Shown here piece after piece: positions 1-9,152 of a DNA stretch of 64,000 nt. Position numbers and translations under genes: made by a program. The notes under the pieces were generated by a model, which had not been told where the DNA came from, ran no database searches, and was given only the letters and a program-made list of their open reading frames with translations. Every line of letters starts with the position of its first letter. Position 1 is the first letter of the stretch. Origin of the DNA: Hymenobacter sp. GOD-10R (GTDB lineage: Bacteria; Bacteroidota; Bacteroidia; Cytophagales; Hymenobacteraceae); assembly GCF_035609205.1 (NCBI RefSeq), contig NZ_CP141184.1:6066501-6130500 (forward strand). Direction: 5' to 3'.

Positions 1-379
1 CAACTATATGTATATCACCTGATGCCATTAACAAAAGGCGGCCATCAGGGTATCTCAGTAGTCTGGGTATAAAGTTCGTGTATGAGCCTACTATATCTAT
101 TTGGGCCAGTTGCTGAGCACGCTGCTCAACCTGACCATTGGTGTTCACCCGAACTAAATTACCTGTCGCGATGCCGTTCGTATATACTTGGGCACCCAGA
201 ATGAGGCAACTACTATCAGCTAATGGTTGTAAGCCATATATCTGGGCGTATTGCTCGATGCTCAACCGAAATGTAGGATCAAGCTGCTGAGGGGCACTTT
301 GACCCCAACTACTTCTTGCTAGTAATAGAAAAGTACTCAGGATAGAAAAGTAAAATGAATGTGTGTACCACTTATTCAT
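1..379 (-). CDS. Secreted delta-60-repeat-like protein, N-terminal fragment
   Basis: This gene begins inside the window and runs off its left edge, leaving about 126 codons. The start MNKWYTHSFYFSILSTFLLL is followed by a hydrophobic stretch ending near SSWGQSA, a plausible signal peptide. Next comes LDPTFRLSIEQ and later GNLVRVNTNGQ and RLLRYPDGRLL. The LDPTF opening and the DG-R-LL pattern resemble delta-60 repeat beta-propeller proteins common in secreted Bacteroidota proteins. That family call is based on pattern only, and the ligand is unknown. The gene is divergent from polA, with about 98 bases between the two start codons. The missing C-terminus would show whether a type IX sorting domain is present. 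Confidence 0.6.
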   Translation of the reverse strand, partial: MNKWYTHSFYFSILSTFLLLARSSWGQSAPQQLDPTFRLSIEQYAQIYGLQPLADSSCLILGAQVYTNGIATGNLVRVNTNGQVEQRAQQLAQIDIVGSYTNFIPRLLRYPDGRLLLMASGDIHIV

Positions 380-477
380 ATATGAATCAATATTTATCTA
401 TTTAAACCAAAACTACATCCTTTCCTTAATTGATCCTACTCAGCAATTTTTCTGCTGGTTATTACCTTCGCCTTTCT

Positions 478-3336
478 ATGACTGATACCGCCCAACCCGC
501 TAAAAAGCTCTTCCTCCTCGACGCCTTCGCCCTGATCTACCGCGCCCACTTTGCGTTCAGCAAGAATCCGCGCGTCAACTCCAAGGGCATGAACACCGGC
601 GCCGTACTCGGCTTCACCAACACGCTGGTGGAAGTGCTACAAAAGGAAAAGCCTACCCACATTGGGGTAGCTTTCGACGCCCAAAAGAAGACTTTCCGCC
701 ATGATTCCTTTGCTGAGTACAAGGCCCAGCGCCAGGCCATGCCCGAAGATATTGGCACGGCCATTCCATATATCAAGCGCATCATTGAGGCATTCCACAT
801 CCCGATTCTGCTCGTGGATGGCTTCGAAGCCGACGACGTGATTGGCACCCTAGCCCAGCGCGCCGAGGCGCAAGGCTTCGACGTGTTCATGATGACGCCC
901 GACAAGGACTATTGCCAGCTCGTGACGGACAAGATCAAAATCTACCGGCCGGCGTTCATGGGCAATGCGGCGGAAGTGCTCGACAAAGAGCACGTGCTAC
1001 AACGCTTTGAAATCGAGCGTGTCGAGCAGGTGATTGACATCCTAGGTCTTCAAGGCGACGCCGTGGATAACATTCCCGGCATTCCGGGCATTGGCGAGAA
1101 AACAGCCAAGACGCTGATCCAGAAGTATGGCTCCGTGGAAAACCTGATTGCCAACGTGGACGAACTGAAGGGCAAGCAACAGGAAAACGTGCGCAACTTT
1201 GCTGAGCAAGGTTTGTTGAGCAAGGAGCTAGCAACCATCCACGTGAACGTCCCGATCGAGTTTCACGAGGAAAACCTTACCCTGAGCAAGCCAGACGAGG
1301 AGATGCTGCGGTCGTTGTTCGACGAGCTAGAGTTTCGGCAGCTCGCGGCGCGCGTACTCAGCGGCGGCGCGGCGGCCACGCCCGCTGCCCCGGTTGGGCG
1401 CGGTGCCCGGCGGCCTAACGCTCCTTCCCAAGGCTCCTTGTTTGATGCACCCGATGCGGTGGCTATTGCATCGGAGAACGGCGAGACGGGCCACGAAGGC
1501 GCCCCGGCTGGTCCGCGCCGCACGCTGGCCGATGTGCCGCACCACTACCATTTGGTAGACACGCCAGCCCTGCGCAAGTCGCTGCTCGACTACTTACTCC
1601 AGCAGAAAGAAGTTAGCTTCGATACCGAAACTACTGGACTTGATACCATGACTTCACGGCTCGTGGGGCTGAGCTTCTGCTGGTTACCTGGCGAAGCCTA
1701 TTACGTGCCTGTACCCCAAGATGACCAGGAAGCCGCTCAGGCGCTGGTAGATGAGTTCCGGCCGTTTCTGGAAAAAGAAGGCATTGTGAAGGTGGGCCAG
1801 AACATCAAATACGACCTCACCATTCTGAAGCACTACAACGTGCGCGTGGCCGGCCCTCTGTTTGACACCATGCTGGCTCACTACCTACTGGAGCCCGACA
1901 TGCGCCATAATATGGACGTGTTAGCCGAAACATACTTGCACTACACTCCGGTTTCCATTATAGAGCTGATTGGCCCCAAGGGCAAAAACCAAAAGACCAT
2001 GGCCGACATTCCGCCGGCCGAGGTTTCTGATTACGCCTGCGAAGACGCCGACGTAACCTTGCAGCTCAAACATGTATTCGAGCCTAGGTTGCAAGAGCTA
2101 GGGTTGCTGAAGCTCCTGAACGAAGTGGAGAACCCCTTGGTGCCCGTGCTAGCCGACGTGGAGTACGAAGGTGTGCGCATCGACTCAGGTGCGATGGGCG
2201 AGTACTCGGCGGAGCTGCAAGGCTATATCACGGAACTGGAGCAGCAGATCTTTACGGCAGCGGGGCAAGAGTTCAATATTGGCTCCCCCAAGCAGTTGGG
2301 CGAGGTGCTGTTTGATAAATTGGGCCTAGGTGGCGGCAAAATCAAGAAAACTAAAACCGGGCAGTACGCTACCGGCGAGGAGGTACTGAGTGTGCTAGCC
2401 GCCGACAACCCAATTGCGGGGCTCATCTTGGAGCACCGCCAGCTTACCAAGCTGCGTAGCACTTACGTGGAGGCATTGCCCCAACTGGTGTGTGCCTTAG
2501 ATGGGCGCGTGCATACGTCGTTCAACCAAGCCGTGACGGCCACGGGCCGCTTGAGCAGCACCAACCCGAACCTGCAGAACATCCCGATTCGGACGGAGAA
2601 GGGCCGCGAAATCCGCAAAGCCTTCGTGCCGCGTGACGCCGACCACGTGCTTATCGCCGCCGACTACTCGCAGATTGAGTTGCGCATCATGGCTGACTTC
2701 TCCAAGGATGCGACCATGATCGAAGCCTTCCGCCAAGGCATCGATATTCACAGCAGCACCGCCAGCAAAGTCTTCCACGTGCCGCTGGATCAGGTGGATA
2801 GCGAGATGCGTCGTAAGGCGAAGACGGTCAACTTTGGTATCATCTACGGTATCTCAGCGTTTGGCTTGGCCCAACGCCTAGGCATTTCGCGGAAAGAAGC
2901 CACCGAAGTGATTGAGGCGTATTTTCAGGAGTTCTCGGCCGTGAAGAAGTTCATGGATGAGAGCATCAACCGCGCCCGTGAGCTGGAGTACGCCGAAACG
3001 CTGCTAGGTCGGCGCCGCTACCTACGTGATATCAACTCGCGCAACGCCACGCTGCGGGGCTTCACGGAGCGCAACGCCATCAACGCGCCCATTCAAGGCA
3101 CCGCCGCCGACATCATCAAGATTGCCATGATCCGCATCCACGATTGGCTGGAAAAGGAAAAGCTAGGTACCAAGATGATTCTGCAAGTGCACGACGAATT
3201 GGTGTTCGACGCGCCCAAAGAAGAAGTGGACCTGGTCATTCCGCGCATCCGTGAGCTGATGATCAATGCCTTGCCACTCAGCGTACCGATGGAAGTGGAA
3301 GCTGGTACCGGCACCAACTGGTTGCAGGCGCACTAA
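478..3336 (+). CDS. polA: DNA polymerase I
   Basis: DNA polymerase I removes RNA primers and fills gaps during replication and repair. All three modules are visible in 952 residues. The N-terminal 5'-3' exonuclease has an FEADDVIG acidic motif and a helix-hairpin-helix (GIPGIGEKTA). A proofreading 3'-5' exonuclease begins near residue 381, with FDTETTGLD, the GQNIKYD motif and YACEDAD, so all three exonuclease motifs look intact. The polymerase domain carries motif A (DYSQIELR, about 728), motif B (RRKAKTVNFGIIYG) and motif C (QVHDELVF, about 903). The ATG giving MTDTAQPAKK is preferred over an in-frame TTG 48 bases upstream because the family starts close to KKLFLLDAFALIYR. A low-complexity linker lies around residues 290-350. 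Length and motif order are normal for a full-length polA. Confidence 0.97.
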   Translation: MTDTAQPAKKLFLLDAFALIYRAHFAFSKNPRVNSKGMNTGAVLGFTNTLVEVLQKEKPTHIGVAFDAQKKTFRHDSFAEYKAQRQAMPEDIGTAIPYIKRIIEAFHIPILLVDGFEADDVIGTLAQRAEAQGFDVFMMTPDKDYCQLVTDKIKIYRPAFMGNAAEVLDKEHVLQRFEIERVEQVIDILGLQGDAVDNIPGIPGIGEKTAKTLIQKYGSVENLIANVDELKGKQQENVRNFAEQGLLSKELATIHVNVPIEFHEENLTLSKPDEEMLRSLFDELEFRQLAARVLSGGAAATPAAPVGRGARRPNAPSQGSLFDAPDAVAIASENGETGHEGAPAGPRRTLADVPHHYHLVDTPALRKSLLDYLLQQKEVSFDTETTGLDTMTSRLVGLSFCWLPGEAYYVPVPQDDQEAAQALVDEFRPFLEKEGIVKVGQNIKYDLTILKHYNVRVAGPLFDTMLAHYLLEPDMRHNMDVLAETYLHYTPVSIIELIGPKGKNQKTMADIPPAEVSDYACEDADVTLQLKHVFEPRLQELGLLKLLNEVENPLVPVLADVEYEGVRIDSGAMGEYSAELQGYITELEQQIFTAAGQEFNIGSPKQLGEVLFDKLGLGGGKIKKTKTGQYATGEEVLSVLAADNPIAGLILEHRQLTKLRSTYVEALPQLVCALDGRVHTSFNQAVTATGRLSSTNPNLQNIPIRTEKGREIRKAFVPRDADHVLIAADYSQIELRIMADFSKDATMIEAFRQGIDIHSSTASKVFHVPLDQVDSEMRRKAKTVNFGIIYGISAFGLAQRLGISRKEATEVIEAYFQEFSAVKKFMDESINRARELEYAETLLGRRRYLRDINSRNATLRGFTERNAINAPIQGTAADIIKIAMIRIHDWLEKEKLGTKMILQVHDELVFDAPKEEVDLVIPRIRELMINALPLSVPMEVEAGTGTNWLQAH

Positions 3337-3364
3337 CGCCACATTTGCTTTTTCTGTAGCATAT

Positions 3365-3395
3365 GAGCCGCTCACCAACTTGTTGGGGGCGGCTC
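3365..3395 (+). terminator. Imperfect hairpin after polA
   Basis: GAGCCGC pairs with GCGGCTC, and an inner CCAAC/GTTGG pairing lies around a short loop. No clear U-tract follows, so this may be a weak terminator or only a stable hairpin 28 bases beyond the polA stop. Confidence 0.4.
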
Positions 3396-3498
3396 TGCTA
3401 TGTTGCGGAGCTCTTCTGAAACTGAGCACCTTTCCCGTTTACAGCATCCTCACTGCCAACGAAACGTATAGCACGGCTTTCACCTACAGCAGAACGCT

Positions 3499-3939
3499 AT
3501 GCAACACCACACGCATACCACCACGCTACAAAACCTGGCTCGCATTACAATGGGCACCTTTATGGTAGTAGCCGGCACGGGGCATCTCACCTTTGTTCGC
3601 CATGATTTTCAAGCGCAGGTTCCTGATTGGATTCCGCTGGACAAAGACTCCGTTGTGCTACAATCGGGAGTGGTTGAAATTGGCTTGGGGCTAGCTTTAT
3701 TGTTCTGGAAATCGCGCCGTATTGAGATGGGCCTAGGATTAGCGGCGTTCTACGCGCTGGTATTTCCGGGCAATATTCACCAATACACGCACCACCTTTC
3801 GGCTTTTGGCCTCGATACGGACGCCAAACGGCTTGGCCGACTGTTTTTTCAGCCAGTATTGATGGGCTGGGCGCTGTGGTCTACTGGGGCGCTGAAAAGC
3901 TTACGCTCGCAACGAGCGGCGCGCAAAAGGCACGAATAG
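3499..3939 (+). CDS. DoxX-like inner-membrane protein
   Basis: This is a 146-residue, four-helix membrane protein with features of the DoxX family. A helix containing GTFMVVAGTGHLTF is followed by DFQAQVPDWIP, and later helices include GLGLALLFW and FYALVFPGNIHQYTHH. The GH-LTF/F-AQVPDW-P signature is typical of uncharacterised DoxX-like proteins in Bacteroidota. The biochemical role is not established, although relatives are linked to redox or thiol stress. The arginine-rich C-terminus (SLRSQRAARKRHE) is probably cytoplasmic. It stands alone between polA and ypdA on the same strand, about 100 bases upstream of ypdA. Co-transcription with ypdA is possible but not shown. Confidence 0.75.
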   Translation: MQHHTHTTTLQNLARITMGTFMVVAGTGHLTFVRHDFQAQVPDWIPLDKDSVVLQSGVVEIGLGLALLFWKSRRIEMGLGLAAFYALVFPGNIHQYTHHLSAFGLDTDAKRLGRLFFQPVLMGWALWSTGALKSLRSQRAARKRHE

Positions 3940-4038
3940 CGCAGCGCGGATGTTTATAATAAGCACTAGCTTGATAAGCAAAGTGTCGCCACGGGGAAAG
4001 TTGTAAACTCCTGGCTTCTGAATTGGTATTACACGGGT

Positions 4039-5079
4039 ATGACGACAGATTCTTCTTTTGACGTGGTAGTGATTGGCGCCGGCCCAGTTGGGCTAGCCTG
4101 CGCCTTGGAGGTACAGCGGCGCGGCCTCACGGCTGTGGTTATTGACAAAGGGGCCCTGGTGAATTCTATTATCGGTTACCCAACCAACATGGAATTCTTC
4201 TCCACCCCCGAGCTGCTCGAAATCGGCGACCATCCCTTCCCAACGGCTCACTACAAGCCACTGCGCGAAGACGGCATCGATTATTACCACCGCGTAGCGC
4301 GCGCCGAAAATCTCAACTTACGCCTCTACGAGCGGGTAACGAGTCTGGAAGGCGACCTAGGTCGCTACGAAGTGGTCACAGAGAAAGGCAGGATCAGCTG
4401 TCGCTACGTTGTTGTAGCTACCGGTTTTTATGACGTACCTAACTACCTGCACGTGCCCGGCGAGGAGCTGCCGCACGTTACGCACTACTACAAAGAGCCG
4501 TACGCCCACTCCCACCAAGATGTCGTTGTCATCGGGGCCAAAAACTCGTCGGCGAAAGCGGCCCTACAACTCCTGCGCACCGGCGCACGCGTGACGATGA
4601 TTATTCGCGGCGAAGAAATCAGCCAATCGGTGAAGTACTGGATTCGCCCCGATTTGCTTAACCGCATCAAGGAAGGTCGTATTAAAGCGTATTTCAACAC
4701 AACCATTGAGCGCATTACGCCTGAGACAGTTGAAGTGCGCACGCCAGAAGGTCCGCTTTCCGTGCCAGCCACCTATGTGTACGCCCTTACTGGCTACCAC
4801 CCTGATTTCTCCTTCCTAGCGGCCCTAGGTATCACTTGCCAGACCGACCTAGCTCAGACTCCCACGCACGACGCTGAAACGCTGGAAACCAACCGCGCTG
4901 GTGTGTACCTAGCCGGCACCGTCTGCGGTGGCCTGAACACCAGCCGCTGGTTTATCGAGAATGGGCGCTACCACGCGCAAGTTATTGCTGCTCACATTGC
5001 TGGCCAACCAGCGCCTGCTTTACCGGAGGTACTGCAACCCGTGCAACTGACGGTAGAAGCGCCTGTTGCGCACTCTTAA
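4039..5079 (+). CDS. ypdA: YpdA-type bacillithiol disulfide reductase
   Basis: YpdA is an FAD/NAD(P)H flavoprotein that reduces oxidised bacillithiol in the cytoplasm. The 346-residue product opens with a Rossmann FAD site (VVIGAGPVGLACALE). The family signature follows (IDKGALVNSIIGYP, then MEFFSTPELLEIG). A second nucleotide-binding Rossmann motif is at VVVIGAKNSSAKAALQL. There is no CxxC pair, which separates it from thioredoxin reductase and fits YpdA. The C-terminal AGTVCGG segment is the usual FAD-binding end. Bacillithiol synthesis genes (bshA, bshB, bshC) are not in the window, so the thiol partner is inferred from the family. A strong terminator follows directly. Confidence 0.88.
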   Translation: MTTDSSFDVVVIGAGPVGLACALEVQRRGLTAVVIDKGALVNSIIGYPTNMEFFSTPELLEIGDHPFPTAHYKPLREDGIDYYHRVARAENLNLRLYERVTSLEGDLGRYEVVTEKGRISCRYVVVATGFYDVPNYLHVPGEELPHVTHYYKEPYAHSHQDVVVIGAKNSSAKAALQLLRTGARVTMIIRGEEISQSVKYWIRPDLLNRIKEGRIKAYFNTTIERITPETVEVRTPEGPLSVPATYVYALTGYHPDFSFLAALGITCQTDLAQTPTHDAETLETNRAGVYLAGTVCGGLNTSRWFIENGRYHAQVIAAHIAGQPAPALPEVLQPVQLTVEAPVAHS

Positions 5080-5092
5080 CTGCTTAAAACAA

Positions 5093-5125
5093 AAGCCCCC
5101 GCTGCTACGCAGCGGGGGCTTTTTT
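5093..5125. terminator. Strong intrinsic terminator, probably bidirectional
   Basis: A 13-base perfect stem (arms AAGCCCCCGCTGC and GCAGCGGGGGCTT) closes a TAC loop. It is followed by a T run on the plus strand and preceded by an A run, so it can serve both ypdA and the convergent lipoprotein gene. Confidence 0.9.
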
Positions 5126-5146
5126 ATGGATGAAAGCTAGGTCTTG

Positions 5147-6526
5147 TTACGGGAACAACACCGCCTGGTATTCGTCCGGATTAACAAATGGAATTGATGA
5201 CTTATAATTCTCATTGATTACCCGGATGTACTCATTGGCAATTACAGCGTAGCCCCGTGAGGTGAGGTGGATTCCATCCAAGGAAAACAGATTGCCGGAA
5301 ATGAAGCTCGTGCTGTTCGCCGTGGCGTTGATGGCAATACCATTCTTGGCGATGGTGGTGAAGAACGCGTTTACATCAAACAGCGGCACGTTGTACTGGC
5401 GGGCAGTTTTCGCAATTATCTTGTTTAGCTCCGCGGTGCGGGTACCTACAGCAGCCAGCTCGTCGGCATCGAGCACGTACTGGCTCGGTAGCGGGTTGGA
5501 CTGAGTAGCGGAATAGCCTACACCCACCGGCAGCGGAACTCCTGTCGTGGTGGTACCAATAACCGAAGAAGCAGTTAGCGTTAGTAAGTCGCTGGACGTG
5601 GCCTCGCGCACTGTGCCGGCGCCCGTCCGAATGTAGAGGCTAGCCTGCGCTGCGTTGGGCAGCGCTGTGTTGCCTTTGATGCTAGCAATAGCGGTTGCGA
5701 CGGGCACAGCGGTGAAATACGGCACATCCGTCACGCTCGGAATGTTGGCAATGACGCCTTTCACGGTGCCATTTTTCGTGATGGTGCGCACGATGGTGCG
5801 GTAGCCTTGACCGAAGCGTGTCGTGTCGGTGAGGCCGCTGAATGGGTTGGTCGGCGACGCCACGCCCCCGGCGGTAGCGTACGTCAGCACGTCGTTGCTG
5901 CCCAACCAGCACGTAAAGAAGCTAGGGGTGGCCCGCCCGATGTACGTGAGGTAGTCGACGGTCGGCCGCTCGGTGGCAGACAGCAAGCGGTTCAGGTAGG
6001 GGTTCAGCAAACCGTAGGGGGCCATGCCGCCCGTAAGCGCCGACACACTCGACAGCACCGAGATGCCCGGAATACCTAGGTTGTTCGGTTGCGCGCCAGT
6101 GTAGGCCGTCAGCTGCCGTTCGCCACTTATTAGCGTCTGTCCCGTGTAGGCCAGCTGGTAGGTGCGGGTGTTACCCGCCTGTCCCGGCGATAGCAGAATA
6201 GGCGAGCCGGTAGCGGTGAAGCCTTGGAAATTCAGGTAACCCGAGCCATCTTTCTGGTTGTCAGCAAACAGCGGCTGCACGAAAGCCCCGCCATTGGCTT
6301 TTTCAAACTGCTTGGCCAGAATGCTTGGGTAAGAGTTCTGAATTCCTTGGTTGAAAAGGCCGCCGCTCTGATAGCCAGCGGTAAGGGAGTTGCCAATGGC
6401 TACGTAGTTGGAAAAATCCGCCGTGCCTTTATCCGCCTTAGGGGCATCAAGATCGGGTTGGCAGCCAGTTAGTACCAGCCCGAGCAATCCAAGCGCCGCC
6501 GAGCTTCTGTTGAGTAACGTATTCAT
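5147..6526 (-). CDS. SGNH/GDSL hydrolase lipoprotein
   Basis: This is a 459-residue predicted outer-membrane or periplasmic lipid-modified esterase. The signal peptide ends in a lipobox (LGLVLTGC). The SGNH blocks are visible. Block I is the Asn variant AIGNSLTAGY in place of GDSL. Block III is CWLGSNDVLTYA, and block V is LDGIHLTSRGY carrying the catalytic Asp-His. These predict a serine esterase or lipase acting on acyl esters, substrate unknown. The gene lies 22 bases downstream of a FadL-type porin on the same strand, which suggests an operon in which one protein releases acyl chains and the other passes them across the outer membrane. This pairing is frequent in Bacteroidota. That functional link is inference. 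Confidence 0.85.
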   Translation of the reverse strand: MNTLLNRSSAALGLLGLVLTGCQPDLDAPKADKGTADFSNYVAIGNSLTAGYQSGGLFNQGIQNSYPSILAKQFEKANGGAFVQPLFADNQKDGSGYLNFQGFTATGSPILLSPGQAGNTRTYQLAYTGQTLISGERQLTAYTGAQPNNLGIPGISVLSSVSALTGGMAPYGLLNPYLNRLLSATERPTVDYLTYIGRATPSFFTCWLGSNDVLTYATAGGVASPTNPFSGLTDTTRFGQGYRTIVRTITKNGTVKGVIANIPSVTDVPYFTAVPVATAIASIKGNTALPNAAQASLYIRTGAGTVREATSSDLLTLTASSVIGTTTTGVPLPVGVGYSATQSNPLPSQYVLDADELAAVGTRTAELNKIIAKTARQYNVPLFDVNAFFTTIAKNGIAINATANSTSFISGNLFSLDGIHLTSRGYAVIANEYIRVINENYKSSIPFVNPDEYQAVLFP

Positions 6527-6548
6527 GAGGTGGGAAGAAGGCGGGTGA

Positions 6549-7814
6549 TTAGAAATTATAATTCAAGCCAATACCGGGAATAACGATCTTGGTCTTGTAG
6601 GTGCCGGCTACGCGGTCGGTCGTGCCATTGGCGGCAAGTTCAGCCTGGGTCTGGCTGCGCTTTTTTAAGTTAACAAACTGGCTAGAGATATCTAGGCCGA
6701 AATGCTCTCCGAACTTATAGGAAGCCCCTAGGGTAAGCGCAAGGCGGGCGGCGTCGGGCGTTTCGGGCGTCACGAAGCCGTCTTTTACCGGCGAGAAGTC
6801 ATACGCGCTACCGGCACGCACCGTCAGGCCGCTGGTCAGCTGGTATTGCCCTCCCAGGCGCAGCGTCACGGCGTCCTTGTACTCGCGGCGGGAGTTGCTC
6901 GTCGTAACGCCACCCACCGGACCGTCGAAAGTGAAGTTCAGGGACTTGTACTTGCTCCAGAATACGTAGTTGGCATCCAGGCCAATGGTGAGCTTCTCCG
7001 TAGGCCTCACACCGACACCTAGGCTCGCCGTGGCCGGCAATGGCAACGTTACGTCAAAGTGCTTGGCCGCGAAGCGTGAGCTGAGTGAAGACGGAATATT
7101 AGAGAACGACACGTCGCCGTTGCTGGTCTTCACATGCGCGTCGATCTGCGAGCGGTAGCTAGCCCCGATGCTGAGCTTGTCGGATGGCTTGTAGTAGATG
7201 CCGGCGTTGTAGCCAATCTTGTTCTCAGCCTTGCCATCCAGCTCCACGTGGCCGGTGTTGCCCTGCTGATCCTGCACCGGTACGTCGCGCTGCAAGTTGA
7301 CCGAGCCGTACGCTAGGATTACCAGTCCCGCCCCGATGCTGAGCTTATCCGTGATGGCATAGCTAGCTGTTGGCTGAATAAAGACAGACTCCAAGGTGAT
7401 GTCCGTCAGCGAGTAGCGACCTTCCCAGCCGTCGGCGTATTGCAGCTTGCTGCCGAAAGGGGTGTACACGGCAATGCCTGCCCGGAATTTGCCTTCCGCC
7501 GGACCAAAGCTGGCGTATAGGTTGAAGGGCGTAACGGTGCTGTTGCGCAGCTCACGCTGCGTGCCACCGTATTCCGCTCGAAAGGCCGAGCGGGCCATAG
7601 TTGCATTCACGCCTACTTGCACGCCACGCTCGCGGACTCTAGCCAGCGCACCAGGATTGTAGAACATGGCCGCTTGGTCGAGCGACAAGCCAACACCAAC
7701 ACCGCCCATGCCATTGTTCTTTTGGCCTGCCAGTGTTACCTGAAAGCCACCTGCGGAAGCAGCTGTGCTCGTAAGCAACGCGCTACCCGCTAGGAGTAGA
7801 TGTTTGAGATTCAT
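6549..7814 (-). CDS. FadL/OmpP1/TodX-family outer-membrane transporter
   Basis: This 421-residue predicted beta-barrel belongs to the FadL family, which admits long-chain fatty acids or other hydrophobic compounds across the outer membrane. After a signal peptide (MNLKHLLLAGSALLTSTAAS) comes the diagnostic N-terminal plug, GGFQVTLAGQKNNGMGGVG then SLDQAAMFYNPGALAR. The rest shows alternating barrel strands and ends in an aromatic strand (IPGIGLNYNF). The ATG at MNLKHLL is chosen because it places the signal peptide at the terminus. The longer alternative adds 29 implausible residues. It is first in an apparent two-gene operon with the GDSL lipoprotein. Confidence 0.88.
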   Translation of the reverse strand: MNLKHLLLAGSALLTSTAASAGGFQVTLAGQKNNGMGGVGVGLSLDQAAMFYNPGALARVRERGVQVGVNATMARSAFRAEYGGTQRELRNSTVTPFNLYASFGPAEGKFRAGIAVYTPFGSKLQYADGWEGRYSLTDITLESVFIQPTASYAITDKLSIGAGLVILAYGSVNLQRDVPVQDQQGNTGHVELDGKAENKIGYNAGIYYKPSDKLSIGASYRSQIDAHVKTSNGDVSFSNIPSSLSSRFAAKHFDVTLPLPATASLGVGVRPTEKLTIGLDANYVFWSKYKSLNFTFDGPVGGVTTSNSRREYKDAVTLRLGGQYQLTSGLTVRAGSAYDFSPVKDGFVTPETPDAARLALTLGASYKFGEHFGLDISSQFVNLKKRSQTQAELAANGTTDRVAGTYKTKIVIPGIGLNYNF

Positions 7815-7971
7815 AAGGAGATGAAAAAGTGGGAATTTGGGGTGGGGGATACGGGCGAAATGTAAGAAAAAAAGAGAGAAAATAGTAGGCGTGCCTAACA
7901 CTTTTATCCCAAGCAGAAGCTAGCCCAAAGTCTTGTTTTGAGATAAATGGATCTATTTGACTCTCAATAAA

Positions 7972-8790
7972 TTATTGTTCATCGCTTTGCACTTGACGAC
8001 TACGCAAATCGAAGCGCTGGCCGCTCACTAGCAAGTGAACGCGCAAATCTTGGCCCGAAACCGGTTCGCCGCGCCCAATGCGCCCAATGTTACTTCCTCG
8101 CAGATGGCTTCCGTCGACCACTATCACCACGCCGTCGCCAAATACCTCTGCCTCATGTCCGTGCCGGATAATGACCCCAGTTTCCTGACCTAGCCCTAAC
8201 CCTAGGCGAACCGGGTGCTGCAACACCGCATGCGCCAGACGGTTGAACCTGCCGCGCTCAGCAAAATGCTGATCGATGTACATTTCTGGCATCAGCCCTA
8301 GCCCGTTGGTCGTGCGCAGGCCGCCTTTGGTGAGGGAACGGGCACCGTGGCCTTCCACAATCATGCAGCTCGGTATGACGGCGGCCCCAGCGCTGGTACC
8401 CGCTACGATGAAGTGCTCATCTTGGCGGTGCCGCTCAATCAGAATGGCCTGGGCTTGGGTTTTGTCCCAACATTCGGTGATGCGCTCCTGGTCGCCGCCC
8501 GTGAAGAAGACGAGACCAGCCTGCTGAAGCCGTGCTAAGTGCGCCGGCGTATCAGCCGGATGGCGCTCATCGATGCGCAGATGATGCACTCGCTCGCAAC
8601 CTAGCTCCTGAAAGGCATTCACGTAAGCCTTCCCGGAGCGACCTGGCTCGGGGGCCGCGGTCGTCACGATTTCAATCTGGGTTGTGGCTGGGTTGGGTAC
8701 CATATCAGCCAACATGGCCAGCATTTCATCATCGTCGCCGCCCCCAAGGGCAACAAGCGTTCCGCGCGCAAGAGTAGACGAGTGAGACAT
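7972..8790 (-). CDS. cphB: Cyanophycinase-like peptidase (family S51)
   Basis: Cyanophycinase is a serine exopeptidase that cleaves cyanophycin to beta-Asp-Arg dipeptides. The 272-residue product has the family's class I glutamine-amidotransferase-like fold signs. These are LVALGGGDDD at the start, FFTGGDQERI, and the nucleophile elbow IVAGTSAGAAVIP, where Ser sits between Thr and Ala. They are followed by GLGLMPEMYIDQHFAERGR containing the conserved DQHF-RGR. The ATG at MSHSSTLARG is preferred over a TTG two codons upstream. No cyanophycin synthetase gene is nearby. Many Bacteroidota carry such orphan homologues, so the true substrate may be another isoaspartyl or acyl-arginine dipeptide polymer. 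Confidence 0.82.
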   Translation of the reverse strand: MSHSSTLARGTLVALGGGDDDEMLAMLADMVPNPATTQIEIVTTAAPEPGRSGKAYVNAFQELGCERVHHLRIDERHPADTPAHLARLQQAGLVFFTGGDQERITECWDKTQAQAILIERHRQDEHFIVAGTSAGAAVIPSCMIVEGHGARSLTKGGLRTTNGLGLMPEMYIDQHFAERGRFNRLAHAVLQHPVRLGLGLGQETGVIIRHGHEAEVFGDGVVIVVDGSHLRGSNIGRIGRGEPVSGQDLRVHLLVSGQRFDLRSRQVQSDEQ

Positions 8791-9152
8791 AGGCAACTAA
8801 CTAGAGGGGCGGCAAAAGTACACGCCGTTTTTTGAGTTGTACGTTCAGCTGGCTGAATTGCGATACATGAGACTCTTACAAACAAGTGCCAGCACGGGTT
8901 CTCCGAGCGTATCATGTAGCCAGACAAGCACTTACTAGCACAAAGCACCTAACGTGTAAAAAACGGACCTGTTCATCGTGATGGCTCGTTTTTCGCCTTG
9001 AAAACCGTTCAGCTTCTAGTTGCCTTCCGAAGCGCAAGCATAATTCAGAATTAATACTCCAGAATTCCTGTTTCCCCGTCAGTAAGCCCTACTTTTGCGG
9101 GCCTTTTGTTCACCAATCTTCCTGCCTAGCGAGAAATACCTTCGGCTCTTTC
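8791..9152. other. Divergent intergenic region between cphB and mgtE
   Basis: About 360 bases without a credible gene separate two divergent starts. Apart from the candidate -7 box near the mgtE side, no hairpin, RNA gene or convincing Mg2+ riboswitch fold was recognised by eye. Confidence 0.6.
9090..9097 (+). promoter_or_regulatory. Candidate Bacteroidota -7 promoter box for mgtE
   Basis: TACTTTTG matches the TAnnTTTG consensus of the primary sigma factor of Bacteroidota. It would start transcription about 50 bases before the mgtE ATG. No convincing -33 TTTG element is seen. Confidence 0.45.

Noticed and set aside
430..477. N-terminal extension of DNA polymerase I from a TTG
   Set aside because: The added 16 residues (starting ILLSNFSAGYY) do not resemble polA N-termini, and an ATG sits next to the conserved start.
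956..1523. Several minus-strand open frames inside polA
   Set aside because: They are shadows of a GC-rich coding strand. polA motifs occupy the plus strand throughout.
9000..9152. Mg2+-responsive riboswitch upstream of mgtE
   Set aside because: No M-box-like helices could be assembled by eye. Only a promoter-like box is visible.
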